Origin: Amyelois transitella
Taxonomy: Eukaryota > Arthropoda > Insecta > Lepidoptera > Pyralidae
Direction: 5' to 3'
DNA: 64,000 bases
Assembly (NCBI RefSeq): GCF_032362555.1
Contig: NC_083525.1
Coordinates: 3,147,501-3,211,500, forward strand
In this document: positions 43,801 through 54,200 of the stretch, piece by piece
How the letters are laid out: each line of letters opens with the position of its first letter
Position numbering within the stretch: the first letter of the stretch is position 1
Translations under genes and position numbers: made by a program
Notes under the pieces: model-generated
The model's database searches: none
The model's input: only the letters and a program-made list of their open reading frames with translations
Told to the model about the DNA's origin: nothing

Positions 43801-46800
43801 TATATCAAAATATTAGCTTACCTTCAAATCCGTCGGGTTATAGAAGCTCTTATTGCACATGGAACAAACATAGGGCCTTTCACCCCTATGCCTCGCCATA
43901 TGAGATCTCAGAGCGTAACCGCTGAAGAATCTCTTATCGCATACTGTACACTGATGGGTTTTCTGTTCAAAGTGAGTTTGTCTATGGCGGTAGAGTAATG
44001 TTTTGGTGGGAAACGTGCGCTGGCAGACGGAACATGTCGGCTGCTTGGGAGGCCGCTCCTCGTGTGTCCGCATGTGCATTTTGAGCATGCCAGGACCCTG
44101 CCAAAATGAATTATTTAAACATTAAACAACAATAATTTCTGATTTGTTGTTGTTGAGGAGCTAATGAAAGGTGTTCAGAAATACAACTGTAACAATATTT
44201 TTTTGGTTTGTTGTGGTTAAGATGTAACGTGTTTAGAAATAGTAGATATACCTACCTAGCAACATTTTAAAATTGGTCGTTAAACATACATACATACTTA
44301 CATAAAATCACGCCTCTTTCCCGGAGAGGTAGGCAGAGACTACATCCTTCCACTTGCCACGATCTCTGCATACTTCCTTCGCTTCATCCACATTCATAAC
44401 TCTTTTCATGCAAACTCGGCAGTTTCGAGTACTCTTGACCTGACCCTTAGTTGGATTAAAAGATCACCTTGACAATTGGTCGTTAAAAGAAAGAGATAAT
44501 GTAGAAATTTCATTATCTCTTCAAATACCTACAACTTAACACTATTTTGGTTGTGAAGATTTTGAAATTTACGATAAATTTGTTGTTGACAAGTTAATTA
44601 TAGTACTTATATTGTTTGGATAAAATAAAACTTACCTTGAAAGTCCTCTCACAAATCGGGCACATGGGGGGTTTCTTGCAATTAGCCTTTATCCAGTTGG
44701 AATGGGACCTCATGTGTTGTTTCAGGAACCTCGCATTTTTAAACTCCTTATGGCACAGATTGCACACGTGACGTCCAGGGGAGACCGAGGACGTGGCTTG
44801 AAATACAACCAGTTGGAGGTAGTTCTCCTCATCAGAGTTCAAGGCTTCGTCGCTTTTGGTGCTGGACACTTGATTGGTCTGCGTTTGGGTGTCATTGGCT
44901 TGTTCCTGAGGAAAGCGATTGAATTTAGAAAATAAACAAAATATTGATTCTATCATATTATCAAAAAACGCTAGTGCAAGTTTACATGGTAGTTTGGTGG
45001 CGAAGAAAAAACATACTTCACTTCACTTTTTAATATTAAAGCTCCATCGTTCAACAAAACGTACTTAGTGTGTTCTTACAGAATACAGCTGCTTATTTTC
45101 CCGTGCAAATTGTAAAAGTCAATCAAGGGATATTCTAAAACTTAGGATTATGATAAAACTAAGGAAGTCAATAGGCGCTAGCTACCTATCATTATCTGAA
45201 GCTCATTTACATCCAGTATTTTAGAGTTTTTTTTTTAACCAGGAACTACACGGCACCAAAATAAAAAAGAAAAGGACTACTCCATCTCTTTCCCATGGAT
45301 GTCGTTAAAGGCGACTAAGGGATAGGCTTGTAAACTTGGGATTCTTCTTTTAGACGATGGGCTAGCAACCTGTCACTATTTGAACCTCAATTCTAAAATT
45401 TAGCCAAACAGCTGAACGCGGCCTATCAGGCTTTTCAAGACTGTTGGCTCTGTTTACCCCGCAAGGGATATAGACGTGACCATATGTATGTATGTATTTT
45501 GGAGACTTTTGGCTAACCCGTAAGGTATAAAGACGTGATAACCTATAAATAAATAAATATAAATAAGTAGGTATATATGGGACAAATTAAGATAACCTAC
45601 AAGGATCGAGTTAGCCTCGAAGTCAGTTCGAGACTTGTGTTACGAGATACTAACTCAACGATACTAAGTATAATGTTATAATTAATTCATCTCACTTATA
45701 AACATAGTGACTTATTTTAAGAAATTACTTTATCTTCCTGTTCTTTATCCTTAACATTGGACTTATCATTCTCATCAGGTGCCGTGTCGAAGAAGCTCTC
45801 CAGCATTTGTCCAGCGCTGTTGACTATCGGCACCTCCATATATTGGATGAAAGCGGGCTCTGGACAATTTAGGTTCAGTAATTTTTCTTTCTGAAACAGA
45901 TAAGTGATGAAAGGTAGTTCAATAGCGTGGAATTGAATTGATTTCTTAATCAATAGGTACTTCTGATTTGAGGAATAAAGGCCTCCAAATTCCGCTGAAA
46001 ATGATTTAATTTTGTGTTTTAAGAATACAAAATTCGGAATTATATTCCAAGTCCTATATTTTTCCACTTTCACAAGTTTTAAAAATAAGGTTCATGACGC
46101 TGCGGCCAGCGGGCTCAATTTTGGATGAGCTTTTTGACCTCGCCGTTAGATTTGTCTACCCCGTAAGAATTAGAGAAAATTCTGTGGTAACTGTTACCTC
46201 TTCCCACTCAATGGGCGCCATCTCCGGCTTTACTTTGGCGTGTAACCGCAGAGTGGTGTCGTTTCTCTACCGATCTTGGATCTGGGAGATCTGGTGAACG
46301 CACGGCAGATACAGCTGTGAGGGTAGATCATCTATTAATCCACCTACTACAATCACGTAATTGTTTGGCAACGACTACTTACTTCTTCCCACTCTTTGAG
46401 CGATCATTTCAGCGTGTTGCCGCAGAGTGGCGTCGTTCCTCTCTATCAGTCTCTGAAGATTTTGCAGCGAGAGATCTGGCCAAAGCTGAAAGGAGAGGCC
46501 GTCTTCTACAACCACCTACAACTATAGTTAATCTGTGATAACGGTTATCTCTTCCCTCTCTTTGAGCGCCATCTCCGCCTTAATTTTAGCGTGTTGCCGC
46601 AAAGTCACGTCGTTCCTCTCTATCATGTCCTTAAAGGCGAAGAGTGAGGACAGGCCGTCTCTTACAGCCTATTCCGACCATGTAATTCTGTTACCATAGT
46701 TACCTCTTCCCTCTCTTTGAGCGCCATCTCTGCCTTAACTTTGGCTTGTTGCCGCAGGGTGGCGTCGTTTCTCTCAACCATGTCCTTGAAGGCGTTGCAA

Positions 46801-49263
46801 CGAGAGATCTGGTGAACGCACTGCAGACACAGCTGAGAGGGCAGACCGTCTCCCACAGCCACCTACGAGCAATAAATATTTTTAAAGAAAAACTAAGCAT
46901 ACCAAGAAGGCACGTTTGGAATCAAGAATCGTTTACGTCGAGGCTCTCGGGACGCAACGAGAACAAACAAGGATGATAATTATTGCATTGACGATTATAC
47001 GCGGAATATATTTCCAAATCATATATTTCATCTACAAAATATAGAAAAGAGGATACTCACTGACTAATTGACCTTTACCGCGGGTTTTCCAAGAAATCCT
47101 CATTTCGTGCACCCCTTGACTACATAACGAACGTACCTACATACCAGAATACAAATTTCTTGACCCAGAAATTTGGAGTTCAGTCAGTATCCTCTTATAG
47201 TACACACATATTTAATCACGTCTATATTCCTTGCAGGGTTGACGGCTACGCAGTCTTGAAAAGGCTAAAAGGCCACGTTCAGCCGTAGATATGGCTTGCA
47301 ATTGAAACTCAAATAGTGACAGGTCGCCGGCCCATCGCCTACAAGAATCTAAGTTTATTAGCTTTTCCCTCAGTCTTTTAGTCTCGTGGTCCTCATTTAT
47401 ATTAGACCTATTCTAATTCATAAATCGATTAAATACATGGCATTATCGCCGCAGTCTGTATCAAATAATATATTTAAAAATCAATTCAAACACTTTAAAT
47501 TATTATAGGGATTTGCAACCCTTACCATTAGTTCTTCGCGTTGGAGATCCGATCAGCCATTGCCATACCTACATACCTATGTATGTATATGTTTATATAT
47601 ATATATGTATGTAAATAGCTGTCGATGGTGAAACTATGGGCACCCAGCGCAATAGGAGAGTAGGAGAATCGAATACTTTTAATTACCCACCCACTTAAAT
47701 ACAGTCATTGAATACCTACCTATAAGGGTTAATTCACACAGCTCGCTCGATAGGTTGAAAATAGAGGTATTTACGTTGATGTCTTTTATATGACGCATCC
47801 GAATAAAAAATAAAACTTTTCTTTTCAATGCTGTGTGGTTAGAGTAGAATTGTTCAATCTCTTTCCAGTGGATGCCTTAAAACGGGGCTTTGATAATGAG
47901 GCTACATGTGGGGGATGGATGACCAAAAATGATGTTTCTTTTATATCTAATATCATTTTTTTAATATTGTTTTGTTTTTTGTCTCGTTTTGTCAGCGGAA
48001 AAGTAAAGACAGTAGGTATTTTCCCAATCTCTGTATTTCATTTATTCCTGCCGCTATACATATAGTGGCATTTCTGGAACAAGGAGAGCTGCGGGTCTAC
48101 CGGGTATAACGAATCCATAACACTACCTATTTATTTAGTCCAAGCTTGCAAGTTCATATGCTAGATTAATAGTATAGTAATAAAGAAAAAGAGTGAATAT
48201 TATTCCCGCGAGCATACATATGACATGTCTTTAACCCTTGCGGGGTAGACAGAGCCAACAGTCTTGAAAAGACTGACACGTTCAGCTGTTGAATTTAATG
48301 CTAGAATTGAGATTCAAATTGTGACAGGTTGCTATCCCATTGCCTATAAGAGGAATCCCAAGTTTATACGACATCCATGGGAAAGATTGGTTCTATCCTA
48401 AAGTGCCGGAATACGGCATAATTAAAATATTATTCTAAAATTTAATGGAACCTATGAAGGACATTCAATAGGAAGTTCAAAAAATAATTATGTTGGTTGT
48501 ATTCTACGGTTGTAGTTACCTATATAAAATGACTAGCTGTGCCCGCGACTTCGTCCGCGTGGAATAGTTATTTTGGGCATCATTGAAGCCCTCAAGGATG
48601 AATGATTTTCCCCGATTTTTTTTCACGTCCTCCATTATTTCTTCGCTTCTAATAGTTGCAGCGTGATATTTTATAGCCTAAAGTCTTTCCTCGATAAATG
48701 GTTTATTCAACACAAAAAGAATTTTTCAATTCGAACCTGTAGTTCCTGAGATTAGCGCGTTCAAACAAACAAACTCTTCAGCTTTATAATATTAGTATAG
48801 AATAGAGAACAGTTGTCACCTTGGTAATTATCACTACTAGCCATCTCGGTCATTCCCATGGTAACGTTTTGTTTTGTATGAGCGTTCCCCTCTGCAACAG
48901 TGGGCAAAAAGAGACAGATATAACGTCTCAATCGAATTTCGAGAATACAAACCTACACACTATTGAAGGAATCCGTAGCCCGATGAATTATAAAGATGGC
49001 GCGACTTGACCTCGACAGTCATCGTCACACACGCTCTTCGCCTTTATCTTAACCCTAAGGAGTGAAAGTGACAACAATAGTACTTATGAAATTAAAATCC
49101 CAAAATAGAAATGTCGGTAATTTACCTGCACTTTTGATATTCCCATTAGCATCGTCGCAGTTAATTGTTCAAACAATGGTCGCATGTCCTTTTTTATTTC
49201 CAAACAAGCACGACATATTTTGTCGAAGTTCAAATTTTGCAATTTATTCCCAGTAGCAGCCAT
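34884..49263 (-). CDS. ZAD / 13-finger C2H2 transcription factor with Q-rich tail
   Basis: Fourteen exons in transcript order: 49263-49126, 46862-46704, 45890-45729, 44905-44636, 44097-43822, 42221-42032, 40592-40415, 39616-39423, 38891-38599, 37912-37694, 37370-37293, 36917-36846, 36268-36185, 34991-34884 (stop TGA); 806 residues. The N-terminal ZAD has C17, C20, C58 and C61 split over exons 1-2, a dimerisation domain typical of insect regulators. Thirteen C2H2 fingers run from about residue 205 to 616 (for example HVCNLC..., YKCGVC...H), many joined by TGEKP-like linkers, several split by introns. Residues 621-771 are glutamine-rich, suggesting an activation domain. A J-protein gene lies in intron 5. 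The specific ortholog was not identified. The last acceptor could shift by six bases. Confidence 0.9.
35040..35455 (+). repeat. Probable LINE 3' end with (aata)n tail
   Basis: 'attctattctaagtataatt', 'ttaccgcttcttctgcac' and 'tggaagcggcagttaactta' match, in reverse, the segments at 41284-41405 and in part 63005-63105. The stretch ends in 'caataaataaataaata' at about 35453, as expected for a CR1-like LINE. It lies in the last intron of the ZAD/Q-rich gene. Confidence 0.5.
35660..35922 (-). repeat. Family A, full reverse copy
   Basis: It runs from '(catacata)n taatcacgtctatatccc' to 'ggtgccgggaaccacacag', a complete copy in reverse orientation in the last intron (exon 13-14) of the ZAD/Q-rich gene, and so in the sense of that gene. 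Confidence 0.9.
36290..36550 (-). repeat. Family A, full reverse copy
   Basis: This complete copy lies in the intron between exons 12 and 13 of the ZAD/Q-rich gene, beginning 22 bp upstream of exon 13. It starts with a (catacata)n run and ends with 'gtgccgggaacca'. Confidence 0.9.
39075..39172 (+). repeat. Family A fragment
   Basis: 'tatttgaatctgaattccat', 'agctgaacgtggccttacag' and 'cttttcaagattatatgtatg' show a right-end fragment with a deletion of the 'ggctctgtctacccc' block. It lies in the intron between exons 8 and 9. Confidence 0.65.
40119..40386 (-). repeat. Family A, full reverse copy
   Basis: From 'acatacatacatataatcac' to 'cagtgccgggaatggaac' and 'cacacggcac'. It ends about 28 bp before exon 7 of the ZAD/Q-rich gene. 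Confidence 0.9.
40718..41238. repeat. Inverted pair of family A copies
   Basis: 40718-40980 is a + copy and 40990-41238 a - copy, tail to tail with a 9-bp spacer. The two are diverged but pair over most of their length, so intron RNA of the ZAD/Q-rich gene would fold into a roughly 250-bp imperfect hairpin. Confidence 0.85.
41284..41405 (-). repeat. LINE 3'-end relic (reverse)
   Basis: 'gaatagatttattttcaaaa', 'ttggatacaagg.ccactta', 'ttgacgtcacatcacttaaa' and 'ctactaccgcttctaaagc'. The first three blocks recur at 63013-63080 and the last matches 35120-35150 in reverse. The family is probably a CR1-type LINE. Confidence 0.55.
41600..41816 (-). mobile_element. tRNA-derived SINE
   Basis: Read on the minus strand, the head begins 'ctgtggcgcagcggaagtac' and carries a standard Pol III B box, GGTTCGAATCC, at about 41753-41763. 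The body ends with 'gagttagtatctcgtaacac' and 'ggacttacttcgaggctaac'. The head is tRNA-like but does not form a complete cloverleaf, so it is a SINE and not a tRNA gene. The same tail without the head occurs at 45600-45672. Confidence 0.8.
41835..41991 (-). pseudogene. Tandem duplicate of the 3' part of ZAD-gene exon 6
   Basis: This is an almost identical copy, offset by 159 bp, of 41994-42150, which covers the 3' two-thirds of exon 6, its donor and about 38 bases of intron. The copy encodes the second half of finger 6 and all of finger 7 again (HVCNVCNKGF...HMRVH) and keeps a GT donor, but it lacks the original acceptor. The offset is a multiple of three, and the frame from exon 6 through the intervening intron piece into the copy stays open. 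Confidence 0.85.
42518..43531 (+). CDS. DNAJB13-like type II J-domain protein (intronless)
   Basis: This 337-residue single-exon frame holds an N-terminal J domain (residues 1-70; MGFDYYGILGI, KKAYRRLALKY, YDQYGEEGLK), a short linker with FHEFFG, and two C-terminal beta-sandwich substrate-binding domains (about 130-325; EGDQGPTRIPADVIFI, LDDRVLRVKIDDVIHP). It lacks the cysteine-rich zinc region of type I proteins. It is closest in plan to DNAJB13, a radial-spoke component of sperm and ciliary axonemes. The J-domain HPD, needed to stimulate Hsp70, reads NPE (32-34); human DNAJB13 also lacks a standard HPD. The gene lies on the opposite strand wholly inside the 1.6-kb intron between exons 5 and 6 of the ZAD gene. 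No introns suggests a retrocopy origin. Confidence 0.92.
   Translation: MGFDYYGILGIKRNCAQIEVKKAYRRLALKYNPERHDNDENMKKIFALIGEAYEVLVDHKRRAVYDQYGEEGLKRGVPGPKEYIQPYAYHGESLRTFHEFFGTANPYADLLDYYENPPPMFESPLGKGYKEKDPTIVRPLALSLEEVYKGGLKKMKIQRLVFTDETCSELKLREKVLSIPIKPGIYPNTEIKFKEEGDQGPTRIPADVIFITEDRPNETYVRSGLSDLLYVHNVSLEEALCGFTITLKTLDDRVLRVKIDDVIHPTYEKIIEDEGLPVPKCPLKAKGNLIIRFTVTFPEYLSTKTKSAFEEAFRVMDDENEKFEKLPCGTISIPSII
44282..44470 (-). repeat. LINE 3'-end-like relic (family D, reverse)
   Basis: 'ccacttgccacgatctctgc', 'cttcgcttcatccacattca' and 'cttgacctgacccttagttg' are the reverse complement of the 34265-34435 type. It is preceded by a (catacata) run. It lies in the intron between exons 4 and 5 of the ZAD/Q-rich gene. 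Confidence 0.5.
45246..45498 (+). repeat. Family A, full copy
   Basis: Head 'aactacacggcaccaaaata', body 'ggatgtcgttaaaggcgact' and 'gatgggctagcaacctgtca', tail 'catatgtatgtatgtat'. It lies in the intron between exons 3 and 4 of the ZAD/Q-rich gene. Confidence 0.85.
45600..45672 (-). repeat. Headless tail of the tRNA-derived SINE
   Basis: 'gagttagcctcgaagtcagt' to 'gagatactaactcaacgata' is the same tail as in the SINE at 41600-41816, without the tRNA-like head. The shared tail may come from a partner LINE. Confidence 0.7.
46180..46675 (-). pseudogene. Three decayed tandem copies of the second ZAD exon
   Basis: Downstream of the working exon (46704-46862) the exon recurs three more times in the same sense. 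The 'ttacctcttccc'-type donor end appears at 46700 (working), then 46545, 46379 and 46194, a spacing of 155-185 bp. Blocks such as 'agtggcgtcgttcctctc' and 'gcgagagatctgg' repeat in each. The nearest copy lacks the Cys-X2-Cys segment and its donor GT. The farthest holds a stop codon near the HQIS motif. The middle copy keeps the two ends with a rearranged middle. They lie in the ZAD gene's intron 2 and cannot substitute for the exon. Confidence 0.85.
47205..47400 (-). repeat. Family A, diverged reverse copy
   Basis: 'aatcacgtctatattccttg', 'cacgttcagccgta', 'gtgacaggtcgccggcccat' and 'ctaagtttattagc'. It lies in the first intron of the ZAD/Q-rich gene, and its head is missing. Confidence 0.7.
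48214..48420 (-). repeat. Family A, reverse copy
   Basis: From 'catacatatgacatgtcttt' to 'gtgccggaatacggca', shortened in the middle. It lies in the first intron of the ZAD/Q-rich gene. Confidence 0.75.
48530..48800 (-). mobile_element. Helitron-like element (Lep1 type, reverse)
   Basis: The copy begins 'actagctgtgcccgcgactt' and ends 'tataatattagtataga'. Its interior ('gaagccctcaaggatgaatg', 'caattcgaacctgtagttcc') matches 61132-61352 in reverse, so the two belong to one subfamily that differs from the copy at 10935. Confidence 0.75.
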
Positions 49264-51299
49264 TTTGATGTGCAGTTATCGAGCTCGTTTTGTCCTTGTT
49301 GTACGGTATTGGGTAACACTCACAAAATAAAACTCACTGCAAATTTTAGCTTTATCTTCTCAAAAGATAAATAATATCTATTCATATTTTCAACATATTT
49401 TACACAAAGTAACTTCTCTTTTTTCAATAGGATTATTTATTAAAGTCAATTTACACCAATACTTGCGAAACCAAAGAAGGAAAGAAACATTCTGACGAAA
49501 TGGGTGTGGAAAGTAGTAGCGTGACGCCAGTCTACGAGCGAGAACACAAGATACTGTTGAGTTGCATGGGCTCTAAGTGCGAAAGAGATAGATAAATGTT
49601 AAATATGTCCAATAAAATGTACGTACGAGTAAGGGAGATGGCGTGAAATATTTTTTGTTAACGTAAACGTGTGATCTGAGCCAACCTTTGATTTTGCTAG
49701 AAAAATTTGAAATGTAATGAAAAATTAAACTGAATACATAATAATGACATGTCTTACTTACTAATGACTGTCAATTGGTTTTTAGTGGTTTTTCGGATCA
49801 ATATTTTATAATTATATATTCACATTTTATCATTGTAAGCATGTTGCAAGTGGGTATATTGGCCTTGTCCAACAAATAATAAAACCCGTATGTTGAAAAG
49901 AGATCATGTCATTTGATAGATGTAATGATGAGTTATGAGCAGATACCACCTGATTTCCAAATTGCGAAAAGCAGGCAAATTTAGCACTTTCGTATTTATG
50001 AATTGAAACAAAAGTAGGTAGGTATCTAAAGAAGAAAGAAAGAAGATAAGAGAGTACGATAGAAAACCGTACTCTTATTATATTAACACTTGCATACCTA
50101 CATGTATGCACTTAATATGAATTAATTATTGAGTGTAACAGCAAATCAAGTGCAAATTATGAATTGCGGCAACAGAATGAAAAAAATACAGTTTATTGTA
50201 GCAAAGTTAGCCATGGGCCCTGTATACATTGGGCCAATATATTGGGAAAACACGTTGGCGATCGCGGTGTGTAGCTGTTCACACACATTTGCTTACCTGT
50301 TCTTTGTGCATTGGCGCTTTGATTATGGAAGTACTAAGGCTGCAGTGGCATACATGCATATAAATAATCACGTCTTATATCCCTTGCGGGGTAGATAGAG
50401 CTAATAGTCCTAAAAAGACTGAAAGGCCACGTTTAGCTGTTCGGCTTATTATGGAATTGAGATTCAAATTGTGACAGGTTCCTAGCCCATCGCCTACCAG
50501 AAGATTCCCATGGATGACGTTAAAATTGACTAAGGGAAAGGCTTTAAAATTTGAGATTCCTCATGTAGGCGACCATAAAGTCATACAGCTGAACGTGCCA
50601 TTTTAGTCTTTTCTAGACTGTTGGCTCTGTCTACCCCGCAAGGGATATAGATGAGATTATATGTATGTATACATGTTTAGTTATTATGCTGTGTTGTTTT
50701 CAGCACTTTAGAATAGGACCACTCCATCTCTATCCCACGGATGTCGTAAAAAGCGACTAGGGTATAAGGCACACATTCATCTCAGCCAAGTTTCCATGCT
50801 AGCCTGATAGCAAAGATAAAACAGTATCTGCCAGCGGCTTCTGCTCCCGTGCAGATTGTAGGGGTCAAATAAAGGAAACTTCGGATTATTATTTTAGGCG
50901 ATGATGAGCTAGCAAACTGTCACTATCTGAAACTCAATTCTGTCATAAGCTATACCTACAGCTGAACGCGGTCTTTCGGTCTTTTCGAGACAGTTGGTTG
51001 TCTGGAGCGTTTTCTATCCATTCGTTAACAAATTCCAAGGAACAAATTCGCCCATGATTCGTCATTTTAACGAAAAAAAGACAGTGATTCGTCATGGTCC
51101 TTTCACCTTTGTCATTTGTCATCAACAAACATCTGTCTACTGTCAGTCAGGTCAGGTCTGTCACTGTCATTTAGCTTTTGGTGTAATCAACAAGCAAATA
51201 TCTGTCGCGAATATTTATTTTTAAGGATAAATAAATATCGAGTCTATTAATTTTATTTTTTAATGTTTTTGTAAATATTATCTTAACATCACGCAGAAA
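49264..51299. promoter_or_regulatory. Divergent region between the ZAD gene and Gos28
   Basis: The starts of the ZAD/Q-rich gene (-) and Gos28 (+) face away from each other across 2.04 kb. The right half (50352-50995) is family A repeats. Around 51115-51180 a set of 'ctgtc' and 'tgtcat' repeats precedes the Gos28 start. No further gene was found; the small open frames are unsupported. Confidence 0.4.
50352..50995. repeat. Cluster of three family A pieces
   Basis: 50352-50515 is a reverse copy lacking its head, 50509-50672 a forward copy lacking its head, so the two form an inverted pair. 50685-50995 is a further forward copy that carries the block 'ccgtgcagattgtaggggtc' in its middle, marking a composite subfamily also seen near 8750, 19800 and 45100. 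Confidence 0.75.
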
Positions 51300-54200
51300 A
51301 TGTCTGCTCTTGGCGGCTCGTCTTGGGAAGGTAAGCAATAAACACCATTTTACGATGTACCGGTTGGGGTTCCTATATGACGTAGCACACGGGTATACAA
51401 TTGAAATTATTATTCATAAAGTAACTTAGTGAGGAGTGATTGTTTGTAACTATGAAAAATATAAGACCACTAAGCTGAAAGAGCAAAATGAGTCAGATCA
51501 CAATATCTTTATTTATTGACATGAACCACAGGGGTAATGAATAATATAACTTGCTGCTGATAAGATTTGGCGAGCAACACTTTGTGATCGTAGGCCTTAG
51601 AATCTAGAATGGCTTAACTCTTAAAACGGGCCACCGCCAGAGAGGTTGGGGAGGGTGGGGGAGGGTTAGTATGAGCAGCCCCCCCCCCGGCACGGGGGGG
51701 TCAACCAAATCATTCGATTATATTTAATAATTTAAGACTTATTTTGAACTGTTTGTTATTTCAAAATAAAATAAAATATTGACCTAAGTTATACCTGCCT
51801 AATTACTCACACTTGAAAACTCATAGTCCCTACTTACTTAGGTACAGTTCTTAAGTACTCATTCACTGATAAATTATTATTATTACTTTTGTCCCTGTGA
51901 TCCACTCTAAAATTTATTAAAAAATTCTGAAAATCAGATTGATTCTAATGAAAAATAATCAGTATTTTGTGTGAATAATTTCATACGAAACAATAGCAAC
52001 AGCACTGGTTTAATTAAAAGTCCTGGTAATTTGGTTGACAAAAAAACAATTTTCTTAGATACTACCTGGTAAGGTAAAAAAAAATTTATCTGAAAAATAG
52101 TAGCAAGTAAGGTATTACCTGCTACTATTTTTCAGATAAATTCCTTTTAATGAAGACCTTTTTGTTGCAACATTTCAATAGAAAAGATCGGCAAAATTTA
52201 AGATTCAGTACAAATAATTGACTGTACTGTTTGACTGTACCAAAAATATGCTTAGGGGTCTGTCCAGAATACAATATTTTATTGATTTTTCTGATCCCTG
52301 GAGGAAAATGGAGTATTAGGAATTGTAATGATAATCTGAATAATGTTTATTATTATTATATATACCCTGAAGGGATCCAAGGAATAATCAAGTATCAGAT
52401 TTTGAGGATCTGACTGGAATAACTAAATTTCTCTGAATATCTCATATAAAAATAACATGTTTTTTACCATATTGTTTTCAGAGTTGCGTAAGCAGGCTCG
52501 CATGCTTGAGAATGATATAGACATGAAATTAGTTGCATTTAGCAAACTGGGAATGAGTTCAGCCCCGTCTGGTCTAAGTGCGGAGAGTGTCCCACTCATC
52601 AACAGCGAGGATATGTTCGACACAATGTCTATGGAACTGCAACAGTTGTTAAATAAGGTTAGTACACACCTCATAAAGAGATAGATTTCTCTGGTGTTAG
52701 CACGAGTTTTACTTGATCAAGTGAGTCGAGCAAGTATGTGTTTTACTCAGCAACATCTTCTGGTAACGCGATGGCACTAATGCAATTCAATTTTAAAAGA
52801 CTTTAATCTAACTTTGAAGTGTACTGCTTTAGATTAAAATTGTCCTCATTCTAGAAAAAAAACAGTAAAAACTGAATCACGGGATTATTCATAGTAATAA
52901 ACTTAGTACTTTAAAGAAAATGCTTTGTTTTCAGCTTTCTTCTATAAATGATAAAATGGCAGATTTAGCTCCGAGTGGGGCTGCTACAATGCATACAATC
53001 AAAAGGCATAGAGAAATATTAATGGTAAGCTATTATAATATTTTTTGGTTACATGAGTAATGGAGCTTAGATCTTATATTCATGTGTTCATATATACTCT
53101 AAGCTATAGAGGAACAAGAATCCTAAATAAAAACTAAATTTCTTGAGATTATCTCATTTGGTTTTTGGAAAATCCATAAAATTTGAAAAAAACGCTTGAG
53201 ATCGTATTATGTTATGATTAAGCAGACAAGAATGCTTCTTATTTCCATTAGATCTATAAATACCTACTGTGATTTCAATTAATTTATTAAGAAAATGTAT
53301 GAATTTAGAGAAATATAGTAACGAAAACAACAGAAAATATAATTTTTTTGTGAGAGCAGTCTACTGGTCCGGTCTGATAGAGAATTAATGGTGCATACAC
53401 ACCGTCACGTCGTCCCCTGCAAGCAAGACAAAGCCAACAGTCTTGAAAAAACTGTACAGCCACTTGGGATTCCTCTTTTAGGCGATTGACTAGCAACCTA
53501 TCACTATTTGAATCTCAATTCTATCAATAAGGCAAATAACTGAAAGGGGCCTATCAGACTTTTCAAAACTGTTAATTCTGTCTATTCCGCAAGAGATATA
53601 GACGTAACAATACGTGTGTATGTATTGATATTGATAATTAATATTACTATTATTTGTAATGATTTTGTTACCCAATAAAATATTTTTATTTTTTTTGATA
53701 ATTCCAGGACTACCAACAAGAGTTCACGAAGACGTCTGCGCGCGTGAACGCGCGTCGCGAGCGCGAGGAGCTGCTCCGCGGCAGCAGCCCGCCGCCCGCC
53801 GCCGGGCTCAGCCGCCGCGACCAGTACGCCAAGGAGGCCAGCCACTTGCACAGGTGGTACATACAGAGAGCACAGCTTGCTGTCACCTCTATTCATAGAC
53901 ACCACATTTTGCCTGAAACTTTGTTGATAGAAATCACTGTAGGTAGATGGCAGCACTATTGACAGATTGATAGAAAACATTTTAAGTTGGAAAAAAGAAA
54001 CACGTTTTATCCATTGACATACAAAAATAAGAATATAGATAAATAAACATAAATTTTATTCATATAAGAGATAATACTTATAATATTGGTCATGGGAAAG
54101 TTTCCTTACCATGAGAACACTGATAGCTATGTTAAAATGCAATCTTATCCACCTTCAATTTGATTGTTTTCTTCTTCGTCCTCGTGGCTTTAGTCCCGGT

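Noticed and set aside
34884-49263. Several separate zinc-finger genes
   Set aside because: Exon phases match in series, fingers are split across introns, and only one ZAD start and one terminal stop exist, so a single 14-exon gene is simpler.
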